A stretch of DNA of 60,565 nucleotides from an uncultured Clostridia bacterium (GCA_934130355.1 CAKOXV010000009.1:1-60565); one strand, 5' to 3'; positions 50,267 to 59,566 are shown, numbered from the stretch's first letter. Numbers and translations: made by a program. The notes: generated from the sequence alone by a model not told the origin.

Positions 50267-52675
50267 TTATGAATTTTTTATAAATTTACAAACCATTATA
50301 CTCATATCGTCTTTCGCAATTCCGTAATTGTTATCAATTGCTTCATTTACAATTAAGTCTGCTATTTTTTGACAATTATTAGTTTCAATATCTTCTAAAA
50401 CATATTTTACCCAAAGTTCTTTATTTTTGTATTCTACATTTGAATCTAAAATTCCATCACTACACATAACTAGAATATCTTGGTCTTCTACATCTTTATC
50501 ATAAGTAGTTAAATTTATATTATTCAAAATTCCAGCTGGCAAACTTAAAGATTTTACAATTTGAACTTTTTTCTTGTTTTTTACATAAGTTGGGCAAGCT
50601 CCATTTTTTATAAATTCTATTTTTCCATTATATAAATCTGCTATTATGATATCAAGAGTTGCAAATATTTCTTCATTTGTATTCATTATTGTTGTATTAA
50701 TTAAAGATATTGATGTATCTTTGTTAAATCCTGACATTAAAAGTCTTTCTAGCATTTTTATTGCAATTTGACTACTCTTTCTTGCTTCAGGTCCTGAGCC
50801 CATTCCATCGCTTAATGCTAATAAATATTTGCCATCATTAAGTCTAATCTGTAACAAACTATCCCCAGATACAGGACTATCATTTTTAATTTTTGATGCT
50901 TGTCCTATTTGAATTAAATATTTGTCTGCTGATAAATAACTAAAAACTCTTTTTCCTTGTTTATTTAATTTTTTATTTTTAGTCTCATTTAACATTAATT
51001 TTTCATTCAAACTTTTTTCCAATACCTTTTGAATTTTATCAATATCTGCATTTTGTGTTACTTTGCTATTATCATTTAAATATACATCAATAAAATATCT
51101 ATTATCTTTTTTATTTATTTCGATTCCATCAACTAAAATTTCTTTTATTTCAAGTGCTGTAATTATTTTTTTCTTTTCATTATCATAATTTGGAATTTGT
51201 TCTATTTCTTCTTCCATTTTTATAGCTATACTTGATATTGCTTTTGAAACTCCATCTAATTGTGCTTGTACATTTTTTTGATTTGCCTTAACTTTTTCTT
51301 CCCATATAAAATTTGTCTTACTTGTTTTATATGCATAATTTACTGCCTTAACAATTTGATCAATGTCTTCATTCATTTTTTTACTGATTTTTTCATCATC
51401 ATATTGAACTATATAATTATTGAATTTAGCAAATGTTTTTAATAGTTCTTCTCTAGTTATTTCTTGTTTATCTAATAAAATATCAAATAACGCATTAGTA
51501 ATTTCATTTTCAGGTTTTGACATATCATCATATAACAAATTTTCTTCAAGTCCATCTAAATTATTCAATAATTCTGCTATAAATGCTTGTCTATTTTTTA
51601 AATATACATCTGTTTCTTGCTTTGGTTGATATGTATCTGCCATATCTTTTATAGTCTCAGATACCATATTTAGCTGTTCTATTGTTTCTTTGCTTTGCTC
51701 TAGTCCTCTTTTGTTGTTAAATTCAGGTAATAAATTGTCACTTTTTATTAGTTCTTCTACATTTATTCCTGCCCATTTAGGAATTGCAAGTAACCCTAAT
51801 GATGCAATCAATGCTTCTTTAAATATTTCTAAATCTGATACTGTTCCTTTTGAAGCATATAGCAATATTGCATTTCCTAAGAGAAATCCAATTATTACTC
51901 CGATTTTTCCAAATCTGTTTAAAAATCCTGCTATCATTCCTGAAACTGCATATACTGCAACTATTTCTGGTTCGTTTTGTGCAATTATTCCAAGTGTTAC
52001 ACCTATTGTTACTCCTGCAGTTGTTCCTACTAAAATACCATTTTTCCATCCAAGGACTAATACTATTAATATACTTAAAATATTTCTTATTGATAACCCA
52101 AATATTGATATATCTCCTAATGCTGCTACTGCTATCGATAATAATAAACTTGCGCCAATTACTTCTTCTATTGAAAATGCTCTTTTTTCAGTTATTCCTT
52201 GTATTACAGTTAATGAATTTACAAATATTTTATAAAATACTGTTGAAAGTATTGCTAGTGTTACATGCATTAATAATCCTGCTACTGTTAATTTTGTTAG
52301 TATTAATTTTGCAACCATTACAAGCAATATGCTTACAAATATATGACCTGATATTTGTATTTCTTCATTTTTGTATTCTGCATTTTCTTTTGGTGGTTTT
52401 AAACACATTAATATTAATAACATTAATATTATTAATATATAGTTTAGAGCTCCCACAGCTCCCACTCCTACAATATTTCCAAGCAAACCTGCTATTACTA
52501 CCATTATTGTTGGAACTCCACCTGCCAAACAAGCTCCTGCTATTGCAATACTAAGTGGTGACACTTCTTGTCCCATTCCTATTGTTGATATCATAAATGA
52601 GATTATATATATAATTATATTTTTAAAATTCACTAAATTTTTAAGTATTTCTTTTACTGTATCTTTTTTTGACAT
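50267..52675 (-). CDS. spoIIE: Stage II sporulation protein E (PP2C-type phosphatase)
   Basis: SpoIIE localises to the polar septum and dephosphorylates the anti-anti-sigma factor SpoIIAA to activate sigma-F. The 802-aa protein has about ten N-terminal membrane segments (residues 15-290), a central oligomerisation region (about 300-560) and a C-terminal PP2C domain from about 590: LLALSDGMGSGPEARKSSQIA, FIKNGACPTYVKN, LPAGIL and ILVMCSDGILDSNVEYK, with the metal-binding Asp residues. The ATG at 52675 follows GAGGTGG. A Spo0A-type box lies upstream at 52828-52834. Confidence 0.96.
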   Translation of the reverse strand: MSKKDTVKEILKNLVNFKNIIIYIISFMISTIGMGQEVSPLSIAIAGACLAGGVPTIMVVIAGLLGNIVGVGAVGALNYILIILMLLILMCLKPPKENAEYKNEEIQISGHIFVSILLVMVAKLILTKLTVAGLLMHVTLAILSTVFYKIFVNSLTVIQGITEKRAFSIEEVIGASLLLSIAVAALGDISIFGLSIRNILSILIVLVLGWKNGILVGTTAGVTIGVTLGIIAQNEPEIVAVYAVSGMIAGFLNRFGKIGVIIGFLLGNAILLYASKGTVSDLEIFKEALIASLGLLAIPKWAGINVEELIKSDNLLPEFNNKRGLEQSKETIEQLNMVSETIKDMADTYQPKQETDVYLKNRQAFIAELLNNLDGLEENLLYDDMSKPENEITNALFDILLDKQEITREELLKTFAKFNNYIVQYDDEKISKKMNEDIDQIVKAVNYAYKTSKTNFIWEEKVKANQKNVQAQLDGVSKAISSIAIKMEEEIEQIPNYDNEKKKIITALEIKEILVDGIEINKKDNRYFIDVYLNDNSKVTQNADIDKIQKVLEKSLNEKLMLNETKNKKLNKQGKRVFSYLSADKYLIQIGQASKIKNDSPVSGDSLLQIRLNDGKYLLALSDGMGSGPEARKSSQIAIKMLERLLMSGFNKDTSISLINTTIMNTNEEIFATLDIIIADLYNGKIEFIKNGACPTYVKNKKKVQIVKSLSLPAGILNNINLTTYDKDVEDQDILVMCSDGILDSNVEYKNKELWVKYVLEDIETNNCQKIADLIVNEAIDNNYGIAKDDMSIMVCKFIKNS

Positions 52676-52827
52676 CCTTACCACCTCATGTAATATTTTA
52701 ATCTTTTTCTTTTGTGTTTTTTGTCTTTTTTGGTATGCTACTACAAAAAAGTTTTTTACATTTTGTGATATTTATTTTTTTATTCTTGTTTTTTTCTTCG
52801 TTTTGTGTTTTCTATTTTATTATACAT

Positions 52828-52834
52828 TGTCGAA
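52828..52834. promoter_or_regulatory. Spo0A box upstream of spoIIE
   Basis: The sequence TTGTCGAAAA contains the 0A core TGTCGAA. It lies next to a minus-strand TATAAT (ATGTATAAT) and about 150 bp upstream of the spoIIE start. In Bacillus spoIIE is directly activated by phosphorylated Spo0A with sigma-A, so the same control is likely. Confidence 0.65.
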
Positions 52835-52862
52835 AATTACAAGTTTTTTGGAGAAATTACAG

Positions 52863-52900
52863 TAAAAAAATATACCTATTAAAACTAATAGGTATATCTA
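52863..52900 (-). terminator. Terminator of the gene at 52906
   Basis: Minus-strand ATATACCTATTA pairs with TAATAGGTATAT and is followed by T7. Confidence 0.9.
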
Positions 52901-52905
52901 AATTA

Positions 52906-53274
52906 TTATCTTTGAGATTCATTATCATCAATTGTTGGTTGTCCTGCTTTTACATTGTCTAATTCTTCTAAAGACATTTCGCCTTGAGACATTTCATTTT
53001 TTATTTCTTCATATCCTTTTTCTACAGTTTCTTTTTGTTCTTGAGTTAAATCCCATGGCTTTTGTTCATCATTATTTAATGCTTCTAATGGAATTCCTGC
53101 CTTTATTTCATCTAATTCATTTAGAGACATTTCACCTTCAGGAATTTCTTGTGATTCTTGTTCAACATTTTTTGCTGTACTAAATTTTTCTTTCAATTGT
53201 TCAAATTTAGATTTTAACCATTGAAATAATCCTTTTGGTTCTTTTTTCTCAACTAATGCATTTTCTTCTTTCAT
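52906..53274 (-). CDS. Hypothetical protein with duplicated GEMSLxELDxxKAG motif
   Basis: Unrecognised 122-aa acidic protein. After a short amphipathic helix (GLFQWLKSKFEQLKEKF) it carries two copies of the motif GEMSLNELDEIKAGIP / GEMSLEELDNVKAGQP, about 50 residues apart. The motif looks like leader peptides of ribosomal peptide precursors (SLEELDxVxGG), but no modifying enzyme is nearby and the second Gly is absent. The start has a GGAGG site. Its own terminator follows. It might also simply be an adaptor with short linear motifs. Confidence 0.65.
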   Translation of the reverse strand: MKEENALVEKKEPKGLFQWLKSKFEQLKEKFSTAKNVEQESQEIPEGEMSLNELDEIKAGIPLEALNNDEQKPWDLTQEQKETVEKGYEEIKNEMSQGEMSLEELDNVKAGQPTIDDNESQR

Positions 53275-53394
53275 GTTCTTTCCTCCAATCATTTGTATAT
53301 TTTTATATTACCACATTTCAGTTTTAGTTGTCAACATATTTAGATTTTATACATATAATAAGATAAAGTACATAAATTGTTTAGAGGTGATACT

Positions 53395-53910
53395 ATGTCT
53401 AATAATGATATGAATGACTTATTTGCCAATGTGAAAAAAATGGTTGATAGTGGCAATATTCCTGATGATATAAAGCAAATGATGAATAATTTGCAAAATA
53501 ATTCCGCTCCTACAAATCCTAATCCTACAAATTCCACTCCTGCAAACTCTGGCTCTACAAATTCTAGTCCTGATTTAAATAGTATACTAAGTCAAGTTTC
53601 TCCTGAAATGCTTAATAATTTAGGAAATATGCTAAATAATCAATCTACTCAGAATTCTTCTCAACAAAATTCTTCTCAAAATGGAAATTTTAATTTGGAT
53701 ATGAATACTATTATGAAAATGAAATCAATTATGGAAAATATGAATAACAAAAATGACCCCCGTGCTAATTTGCTTTATTCCCTAAAGCCTTATTTACGTG
53801 ATAGTAAAAAAGATAAACTTGATCAATATGTAAATTTATTAAATGTTTCTAAAATTGCAGAATTTATGAACAATAATAATAACAATAACAACAATAATAA
53901 TTCTCAATAG
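53395..53910 (+). CDS. Low-complexity Asn/Ser-rich protein (spore-associated type)
   Basis: A 171-aa protein that begins MSNNDMNDLFANVKKMVDSG with a GAGGTGAT ribosome site. The middle (residues 35-105) is a Pro/Thr/Asn/Ser-rich spacer (NPNPTNSTPANSG), and the end is a poly-Asn tail. The conserved core is RANLLYSLKPYLRDSKKDKLDQYVNLLNVSKI, a phrase seen in small clostridial proteins of unknown role that accompany spore-coat-like partners. It is followed 43 bp later by another low-complexity gene in the same direction. Confidence 0.75.
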   Translation: MSNNDMNDLFANVKKMVDSGNIPDDIKQMMNNLQNNSAPTNPNPTNSTPANSGSTNSSPDLNSILSQVSPEMLNNLGNMLNNQSTQNSSQQNSSQNGNFNLDMNTIMKMKSIMENMNNKNDPRANLLYSLKPYLRDSKKDKLDQYVNLLNVSKIAEFMNNNNNNNNNNNSQ

Positions 53911-53953
53911 TTGAAATAATATTTAAAGTTTGAATTTAGAAAGGAGTATAAAA

Positions 53954-54265
53954 ATGCCTAGATATCCAGGATACATGCCATTTCAATATTTTAGGCCGTA
54001 TAATTACAATTATAATTATAGACCACATGCTCCTTCTCAAAGTTCTTCTCCTCTGCCATCTCCTCAAGCACTAGAAGAGCCTCCAAAATATGAGTCAAAG
54101 TCCAAACCGGAATCTAAATCAGAGTCTCCTGTTTGGTTTGATTTATTTGGAATCAAATTATATTTTGATGATGTCCTTATACTTAGTCTTCTATTATTTT
54201 TATATAGGGAACAAGTTAAAGATGAAGGATTGTTTTTAGCATTGGTAATGTTACTTATTAGTTGA
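53954..54265 (+). CDS. Tyr/Pro-rich small membrane protein
   Basis: A 103-aa protein (AAAGGAG site) with a Tyr/Asn/Pro-rich start (MPRYPGYMPFQYFRPYNYN), a Ser/Pro linker with a KSKPESKSES stretch and a hydrophobic C-terminal half (DDVLILSLLLFLYREQ and LFLALVMLLIS). The layout resembles small spore-coat or spore-membrane proteins of Bacilli and Clostridia; the role is inferred. It is paired with the Asn/Ser-rich gene. Confidence 0.7.
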   Translation: MPRYPGYMPFQYFRPYNYNYNYRPHAPSQSSSPLPSPQALEEPPKYESKSKPESKSESPVWFDLFGIKLYFDDVLILSLLLFLYREQVKDEGLFLALVMLLIS

Positions 54266-54266
54266 T

Positions 54267-54316
54267 AAATTGGGGACGGTCCTTTTCTTCGCGAAGAAAA
54301 GGACCGTCCCCAATTT
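54267..54316. repeat. Perfect 50-bp palindrome (GGGGACGGTCC type)
   Basis: A perfect inverted repeat with no loop, 25 bp per arm, centred at TTCGCGAA. Each arm contains TTGGGGACGGTCCTTTTC. This sequence type is a recurrent palindromic (REP-like) repeat found in many unrelated bacteria. Here it also stands as the terminator between the convergent 53954 gene and minC. Its G+C content is far above that of its surroundings. Confidence 0.9.
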
Positions 54317-54324
54317 TACCAATT

Positions 54325-54933
54325 TTACTCTATAACAATTTTATCTTCATCTACATAGATAAAAGCATGTTCTCTTGTTCCTTCTTCTTCTCTGTCTATT
54401 TCTCTAACTATATTTGAAATACGCAATTGTACAGCATCTAATGTGCTTGCAGCAATAATTGCCTCTTTGTTACCTTTAGCACCTGCATGTGCCAACCCTC
54501 TCAATTTTCCTAATACAGCGATATTGTCAGCAGCAATAACTTCTGCGCCTGAATTAACATCTCCTATTACAACAATACTTCCTTCTACTTCAAGTTTTTG
54601 TCCTGAACGTAAAGAGCCTCTGTGAAATGTAGTCTCTGATTTCCATACATCTCTTTTATAACTTCTTGTAATACTGTGAAGCCCTAAGGTCGTAGGCGTG
54701 TCAAATTCTACTTCGACATCTATTTCTCTTTTTATAATCTTTTTTATTTCCTCTAATTCCTTATTTGTCAAAACCTTTCCAGTAACTCTTATTGGAGTTT
54801 TTTCATCTTGATACATCTTTTTTAGTTCTTTTAATTTTCTTGACAATTCTGGCACTATTTTACGTTGAGGAGCATTATCATCTATTTTAATTAGCACTAC
54901 ATCTTTTTTTAAATTTATACTAATATTATTCAT
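54325..54933 (-). CDS. minC: Septum site-determining protein MinC
   Basis: MinC inhibits FtsZ polymerisation away from mid-cell. The 202-aa protein has an N-terminal domain (SINLKKDVVLIKIDD, LVTGKVL-like strands) and the right-handed beta-helix C-terminal domain with the signature RGSLRSGQKLEVEGSIVVIGDVNSGAEVIAADNIAVLGKLRGLAHAGAKG. It closes the mreBCD-mrdA operon. Normally minD follows; here the next gene is convergent, so minD must be elsewhere. Two ATG codons three codons apart are possible starts; the inner one has better spacing to GGAAGG. Confidence 0.95.
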   Translation of the reverse strand: MNNISINLKKDVVLIKIDDNAPQRKIVPELSRKLKELKKMYQDEKTPIRVTGKVLTNKELEEIKKIIKREIDVEVEFDTPTTLGLHSITRSYKRDVWKSETTFHRGSLRSGQKLEVEGSIVVIGDVNSGAEVIAADNIAVLGKLRGLAHAGAKGNKEAIIAASTLDAVQLRISNIVREIDREEEGTREHAFIYVDEDKIVIE

Positions 54934-54959
54934 TTTCAACATCCTTCCTTTTTTAGAGC

Positions 54960-57128
54960 TTATCTAATTTGTTCTGTATATGGTATTGCTGATGTACTTT
55001 CTTCTACTGATGTTGTTTCATTCATTCCAAAATATTGTGTTAAAACATCTCTTGCAACTTCTGCAGCATAATTTCCATGTCCACCATTTTCTATCATTAC
55101 AACAACAGCTACTTCTGGTTCATCATAAGGTGCAAAACATACAAACCATGCATTTACAATGTCATTACCATCTTTATCTTGGCCAGCTTCTGCAGATCCT
55201 GTCTTTCCAGCAACTTCTATGTTAAATCTTTTAAAAACATTATATGCTGTTCCTCCTGCTTCACTTGCAGCCATTCTCATACCTTCTCTTGCAATACTTA
55301 TGCTTTCATCGCTTATTTCTATTCCATCATCAGTTTCTTCTATTCCTAATTTTTCATTAGTATATTTTCTTATTTGTTCTTTTGAAATTTCTGTGCCATC
55401 TGAATTTAATACAGATTTTATAATTGTTGGTTGTACTACTGTTCCACCATTTGCAATTGATGAAATATATTTAGCAATTTGCATTGGAGTAAAGTTGTTA
55501 TCTCCTTGCCCTATTGAAGCATTTAGCACATCTCCTGGTCCCATTGTTTTTCCAGGTCTGATTTTTGAGTATGTTTCTTTTGATGCTACATCACCTGATT
55601 TTTCATTTGGCAATTCTATTCCTGTTTTCTTTCCTAGTCCGAAATGTAATGCATATTTTGATAAAGTATCTATTCCCATTCTATCACCAGTTTCATAGAA
55701 GAAATAGTTACAAGAATGTTGTAATGCTTGAGTTACATTTAAATATCCATGTCCTCTATGATAACTTGTATAATACCAACACTTAAATCCATTTTTTAAT
55801 GCTGTTTTATATTTTGTATAAATACCTGTATCATTAATTTTTTCTTTTGATGTTATTGCACCTGATTCAAGTCCTGCAATTCCTGTTACCATTTTAAATA
55901 TTGAACCTGGTGCATAAGTTGATTGAATTGTTTTATTTAATTGAGGATGTCTTTCATCATCTCTTAAATATGCCCAATTTTCTTGTGATATTCCCCCAAC
56001 AAACCATTGTGGTTCATAAGTAGGATAACTTGCTGTTGCAAGAACTTCGCCACTATTTACATTCATAACAACTACTGAACCACCTTGAGCATCATATGTT
56101 TGTGAAAATCCTCCATCTCTTATTTTATTAATACAATTTTCTAAAGCATCTTGTGCTACTTGTTGCAAGTTTGAATCTATTGTAAGAACTATATCACTTC
56201 CAGCAATTGCATTTTTTGAAACATATTCTCCTGTAATAGTTCCATCAACTGACATCTCTACCTGTTTTTCACCACTTTGTCCTCTTAATTGTTCTTCAAA
56301 TAAATATTCTATACCTGTTTTTCCAACCGTATCATCTATACTATAAATATCTTTTTGAGCTTCATAATCTTCTTCTCTAATTTTGCCTGTATATCCAATT
56401 ACATGTGCAGCTAGATTTCCTGTTAAATACACTCTTGATGCTACTGTTTTTATGCTGATTCCTGGAAAGTCACTGTTTCTTTCACTAATTTGTGCAACTA
56501 TCTCTTCATTTACATCTGTTGCTATTGTGATTGATTTTGTAGCACTATATCCTGTTGTTGTGATTTTATATCTAATTGTAAGAATTTTTTGTATTTCTTC
56601 AATGTTATCTGTAGTTATTTTATATTTGTCCTTAAACTTGTAAAACGCTGTTTCTGCACTTGCATCTTCTGATAATTTATATTTCTTTTTCCAATCAGCT
56701 AAATTTTGTCCATCTATTGTATATTCAAACGGATTTATTTTTACTGGGAAAGAGCTTCCGATTGAAATCTCATGTTTCTCTAACAAATTCATTAAATTTA
56801 AAATTGAATTGTTTAATTCTTCATCAGAAATATTTGTTTTATACATTTCTATATTATTTTGTGTTTTTACTCCTGCAAGCTCATTTCCGGATCTATCATA
56901 AATTGAACCTCTTGCAGCTTTTATTTCTGTCACTCTTGATAGCCTAGTATTTGACTGCTCTCTATAGCTTTCTCCATTTACAACTTGAAGGTTGAATAAT
57001 TGAGCAAGTAATACTATTCCAATTATATAAACCAACATTGTAATAATATTAAATCTAAAATTGGTTTTTTCGTCTCCTGTGTCATTGTCAAATGATGTTC
57101 CTTTATCAAAGTTTATTTTCTTGTTCAA
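54960..57128 (-). CDS. mrdA: Penicillin-binding protein 2 (class B transpeptidase)
   Basis: The elongasome transpeptidase that crosslinks peptidoglycan with RodA. The 722-aa protein has one N-terminal membrane segment (FNIITMLVYIIGIVLLAQLFNL), a dimerisation domain (from about 45), then the transpeptidase with SIFK (about 412; YAPGSIFKMV), SCN (about 472; HSCNYFF) and KTG (about 642; VAGKTGSAEAG). It starts at TTG in the mreD-mrdA gap with a GGTGAAGAG site; no upstream ATG exists in frame. It continues the mre operon. Confidence 0.95.
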   Translation of the reverse strand: MNKKINFDKGTSFDNDTGDEKTNFRFNIITMLVYIIGIVLLAQLFNLQVVNGESYREQSNTRLSRVTEIKAARGSIYDRSGNELAGVKTQNNIEMYKTNISDEELNNSILNLMNLLEKHEISIGSSFPVKINPFEYTIDGQNLADWKKKYKLSEDASAETAFYKFKDKYKITTDNIEEIQKILTIRYKITTTGYSATKSITIATDVNEEIVAQISERNSDFPGISIKTVASRVYLTGNLAAHVIGYTGKIREEDYEAQKDIYSIDDTVGKTGIEYLFEEQLRGQSGEKQVEMSVDGTITGEYVSKNAIAGSDIVLTIDSNLQQVAQDALENCINKIRDGGFSQTYDAQGGSVVVMNVNSGEVLATASYPTYEPQWFVGGISQENWAYLRDDERHPQLNKTIQSTYAPGSIFKMVTGIAGLESGAITSKEKINDTGIYTKYKTALKNGFKCWYYTSYHRGHGYLNVTQALQHSCNYFFYETGDRMGIDTLSKYALHFGLGKKTGIELPNEKSGDVASKETYSKIRPGKTMGPGDVLNASIGQGDNNFTPMQIAKYISSIANGGTVVQPTIIKSVLNSDGTEISKEQIRKYTNEKLGIEETDDGIEISDESISIAREGMRMAASEAGGTAYNVFKRFNIEVAGKTGSAEAGQDKDGNDIVNAWFVCFAPYDEPEVAVVVMIENGGHGNYAAEVARDVLTQYFGMNETTSVEESTSAIPYTEQIR

Positions 57129-57147
57129 CTCTTCACCAACTTTCTTA

Positions 57148-57681
57148 TTAAAAATATCTTGTTAATATCTTATCTCCTTTTATTTCACTTTCAATTTCAT
57201 AACCTGTTAATTTCATTAAAGGATATAAAATTGTAATTATTAATACATTATAAATTGTTTCTATTGTTAATATCTTTATAAATTGCATTATTTCAAAATT
57301 TATCCCCAATATTAGATATTGCATAAAATAAAGCATTACTTCATAAATAATTGTACAAGCAATTCCCATTAATAATATAATTAATCTACTATCTTTTGAA
57401 AATGTTTTGTCTAAAATTCCGCTAATTAATCCTATTACTGCTAATGCTATAGATGTTAATCCTAATGTTTTTCCCGTCCATAAATCAATGAAAATTCCAA
57501 ACACTATTCCATAACTTACTCCTCTTGCTCTGCCCATATATAGTCCTATATATAGCATTAAAATTATAAAAATATTTGGCATTACTCCTGCAATTGTGAA
57601 TCCACTAAAAAATATTACTTGTAAAAAATAAATTAATATAAAAGTAATACTAACTCCTACATATATTAAAAATTTTTTCAT
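57148..57681 (-). CDS. mreD: Rod shape-determining protein MreD
   Basis: A 177-aa membrane protein with five to six segments (FLIYVGVSITFILIYFLQVIFF; NIFIILMLYIGLYMGRARGVSYGIVFGIFIDLWTG; LTSIALAVIGLISGIL; LIILLMGIACTIIYEVMLYF). It has the MreD phrase GIVFGIFIDLWTGKTLG. It links MreC with the elongasome. The gene lies between mreC and mrdA, as expected. Confidence 0.93.
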   Translation of the reverse strand: MKKFLIYVGVSITFILIYFLQVIFFSGFTIAGVMPNIFIILMLYIGLYMGRARGVSYGIVFGIFIDLWTGKTLGLTSIALAVIGLISGILDKTFSKDSRLIILLMGIACTIIYEVMLYFMQYLILGINFEIMQFIKILTIETIYNVLIITILYPLMKLTGYEIESEIKGDKILTRYF

Positions 57682-57695
57682 CTTTTCTATCCTTT

Positions 57696-58511
57696 TTAAT
57701 TTGTTATAACAAGAACTGTTTCAAGCTTTTCAAAATCTACAGCAGTTTCTATTGTTGCATAAGAGTCTGTTTTATTTGAACCTGCATTTACTTTTTTGAT
57801 TTTGCCAACATGAATTCCTTTTACATAAATTCCACCTAGTCCTGATGTTTCTACACTATCTCCTTGAATTATTCTAGCATCTGTTGCTATATTAGATGCA
57901 CTAAGTTGACCTTTATTTTCTATTGTTCCTTTGCAAATCATCAAATCCCTTGTACTACTTGCTAAACAACTTGTATTACTAGCACTATCAATGATTGTTT
58001 GAACTTTTGCTGTTTTATTAGTTGTAGAAACAACATATCCAACAAGTCCTTCATCAGCAATGACTGTCATTTTTTCTTTTATCCCATTATCACTTCCAAC
58101 ATTTATTACAATCACTTTTGAATAATTGCTAATATCTCTAGATATTACGCTTCCTGGAACTGTAGTAAAACTTCCATACTTTTCTGCAAGATTTAATTGT
58201 TGTTTAAGTTGCTCATTTTCATTTTTTACAATCTCAAATTCTCTTAATTGTTGCTCTAACTCACTGTTTTTTTGTTTTAAAGTTGAATTCTCGCTTTTTA
58301 ATTCATCTATATTTTCAAAAAATTTGTCATTGTTATTCAATTTATTTTTTAAATATGTTAATCCATTCTCAACTGGTGCTACTATACCACTTGCAATGTT
58401 TTCAATTATAGATATGTTTCCAGAATTGGTATTTGTAACTATAACTAATAATATTAAAATTATTATTGTTATTATTACACCTACCATTCCACCTTTTTTC
58501 TCTTTTTCCAT
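57696..58511 (-). CDS. mreC: Cell shape-determining protein MreC
   Basis: A 271-aa bitopic protein: cytoplasmic basic start, one membrane segment (VGVIITIIILILLVIVT), a coiled coil (about 65-110, ENSTLKQKNSELEQQLREFE) and the two beta domains of MreC (VISRDISNYSKVIVINVGSDNGIKEKM; DEGLVGYV; IIDSASNTSC; GDSVETSGLGGIYVKGIHVGKI). It is a typical member with a close link to mreB (3 bp). Confidence 0.95.
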   Translation of the reverse strand: MEKEKKGGMVGVIITIIILILLVIVTNTNSGNISIIENIASGIVAPVENGLTYLKNKLNNNDKFFENIDELKSENSTLKQKNSELEQQLREFEIVKNENEQLKQQLNLAEKYGSFTTVPGSVISRDISNYSKVIVINVGSDNGIKEKMTVIADEGLVGYVVSTTNKTAKVQTIIDSASNTSCLASSTRDLMICKGTIENKGQLSASNIATDARIIQGDSVETSGLGGIYVKGIHVGKIKKVNAGSNKTDSYATIETAVDFEKLETVLVITN

Positions 58512-58514
58512 ATA

Positions 58515-59546
58515 CTATCTTCTCTTTCTTGAATTTAATAAAACCGTTCTTAGTTTTTCAATATCTTGTAATGTCTTTTCTGTTCCTTTTACAACACAAT
58601 CTAATGGTTCTTCTGCTATATAAACTGGCATTCCTGTTTCCATGCTTATTAATTTGTCTAAGTTTTTTATTAATGCTCCTCCACCAGCTAGCATTATACC
58701 TTTTTCCATAATATCTGATGCTAATTCAGGTGGTGTTTTTTCTAAAGTAGTTTTTACTACTTCTACTATTTTTGTTATTGATTCTTTCATTGCTTCTTCC
58801 ACTTGTGTTGATGTTATTATTTCTGTTCTAGGTAGCCCACTGCTTAAGTCTCTTCCTTTGACTTCCATTGACATTTCAGTCATTAATGGCATTGCACATC
58901 CTAATTCTTTTTTTATTTGTTCTGCAGTTATTTCTCCAATTGCAAGATTTAATTCCTTTTTTATATAATTAACAATGTCTTCATCAAGTTCATCACCTGC
59001 AACTCTAAGAGAATTACTTATTACAATTCCTCCAAGAGAAATTACAGCAACTTCTGTTGTTCCCCCACCAATATCTACTATTATATTTCCACTTGGTTCT
59101 TCTATTTCTATTCCAGCACCTATTGCTGCAGACATTGGTTCTTCAATAAGATATACTTCTCTTGCTCCAGCTCTCATTATTGATTCTTCAACAGCTCTCT
59201 CTTCAACTTCTGTTATTCCAGATGGAACACCTACAATTACTCTAGGCCTAATTGCATTATATCTTTTGCAAACTCTTTCTAATATATTTTTTAATAACAA
59301 TTTTGTAGCCGTAAAATCAGCTATTACCCCATCTTTTAGTGGTTTTATGGCATTGATTTCCTTTGGAGTTCTTCCAACCATTTCTTTTGCTTCTACACCT
59401 GTTGCAATTATTGCTCCGTTTTTAGTATTTATAGATATTACTGAAGGCTCTCTCAAAACGATTCCTTTACCTTTAATTGTTACTAAAATATTTGCTGTTC
59501 CTAAATCAATTCCTATATCTCTAGAATTAAATGACAAAAAATTCAT
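58515..59546 (-). CDS. mreB: Rod shape-determining protein MreB
   Basis: The bacterial actin that positions wall synthesis. The 343-aa protein has the actin ATPase motifs: phosphate 1 (DIGIDLGTANILVTIKGKG), connect 1 (EPMSAAIGAGI), phosphate 2 (NIIVDIGGGTTEVAVISLGG) and adenosine (IMEKGIMLAGGGALIKNLDKL). Length is typical. GGAAAGAG precedes the start. It follows radC by 20 bp in the radC-mreBCD-mrdA-minC operon. Confidence 0.97.
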   Translation of the reverse strand: MNFLSFNSRDIGIDLGTANILVTIKGKGIVLREPSVISINTKNGAIIATGVEAKEMVGRTPKEINAIKPLKDGVIADFTATKLLLKNILERVCKRYNAIRPRVIVGVPSGITEVEERAVEESIMRAGAREVYLIEEPMSAAIGAGIEIEEPSGNIIVDIGGGTTEVAVISLGGIVISNSLRVAGDELDEDIVNYIKKELNLAIGEITAEQIKKELGCAMPLMTEMSMEVKGRDLSSGLPRTEIITSTQVEEAMKESITKIVEVVKTTLEKTPPELASDIMEKGIMLAGGGALIKNLDKLISMETGMPVYIAEEPLDCVVKGTEKTLQDIEKLRTVLLNSRKRR

Positions 59547-59566
59547 TGAATCTCTTTCCTTTCATT

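Noticed and set aside
51850..52554. Plus-strand open frame of 234 codons opposite spoIIE
   Set aside because: A Leu-rich shadow of the spoIIE membrane segments; spoIIE is certain.
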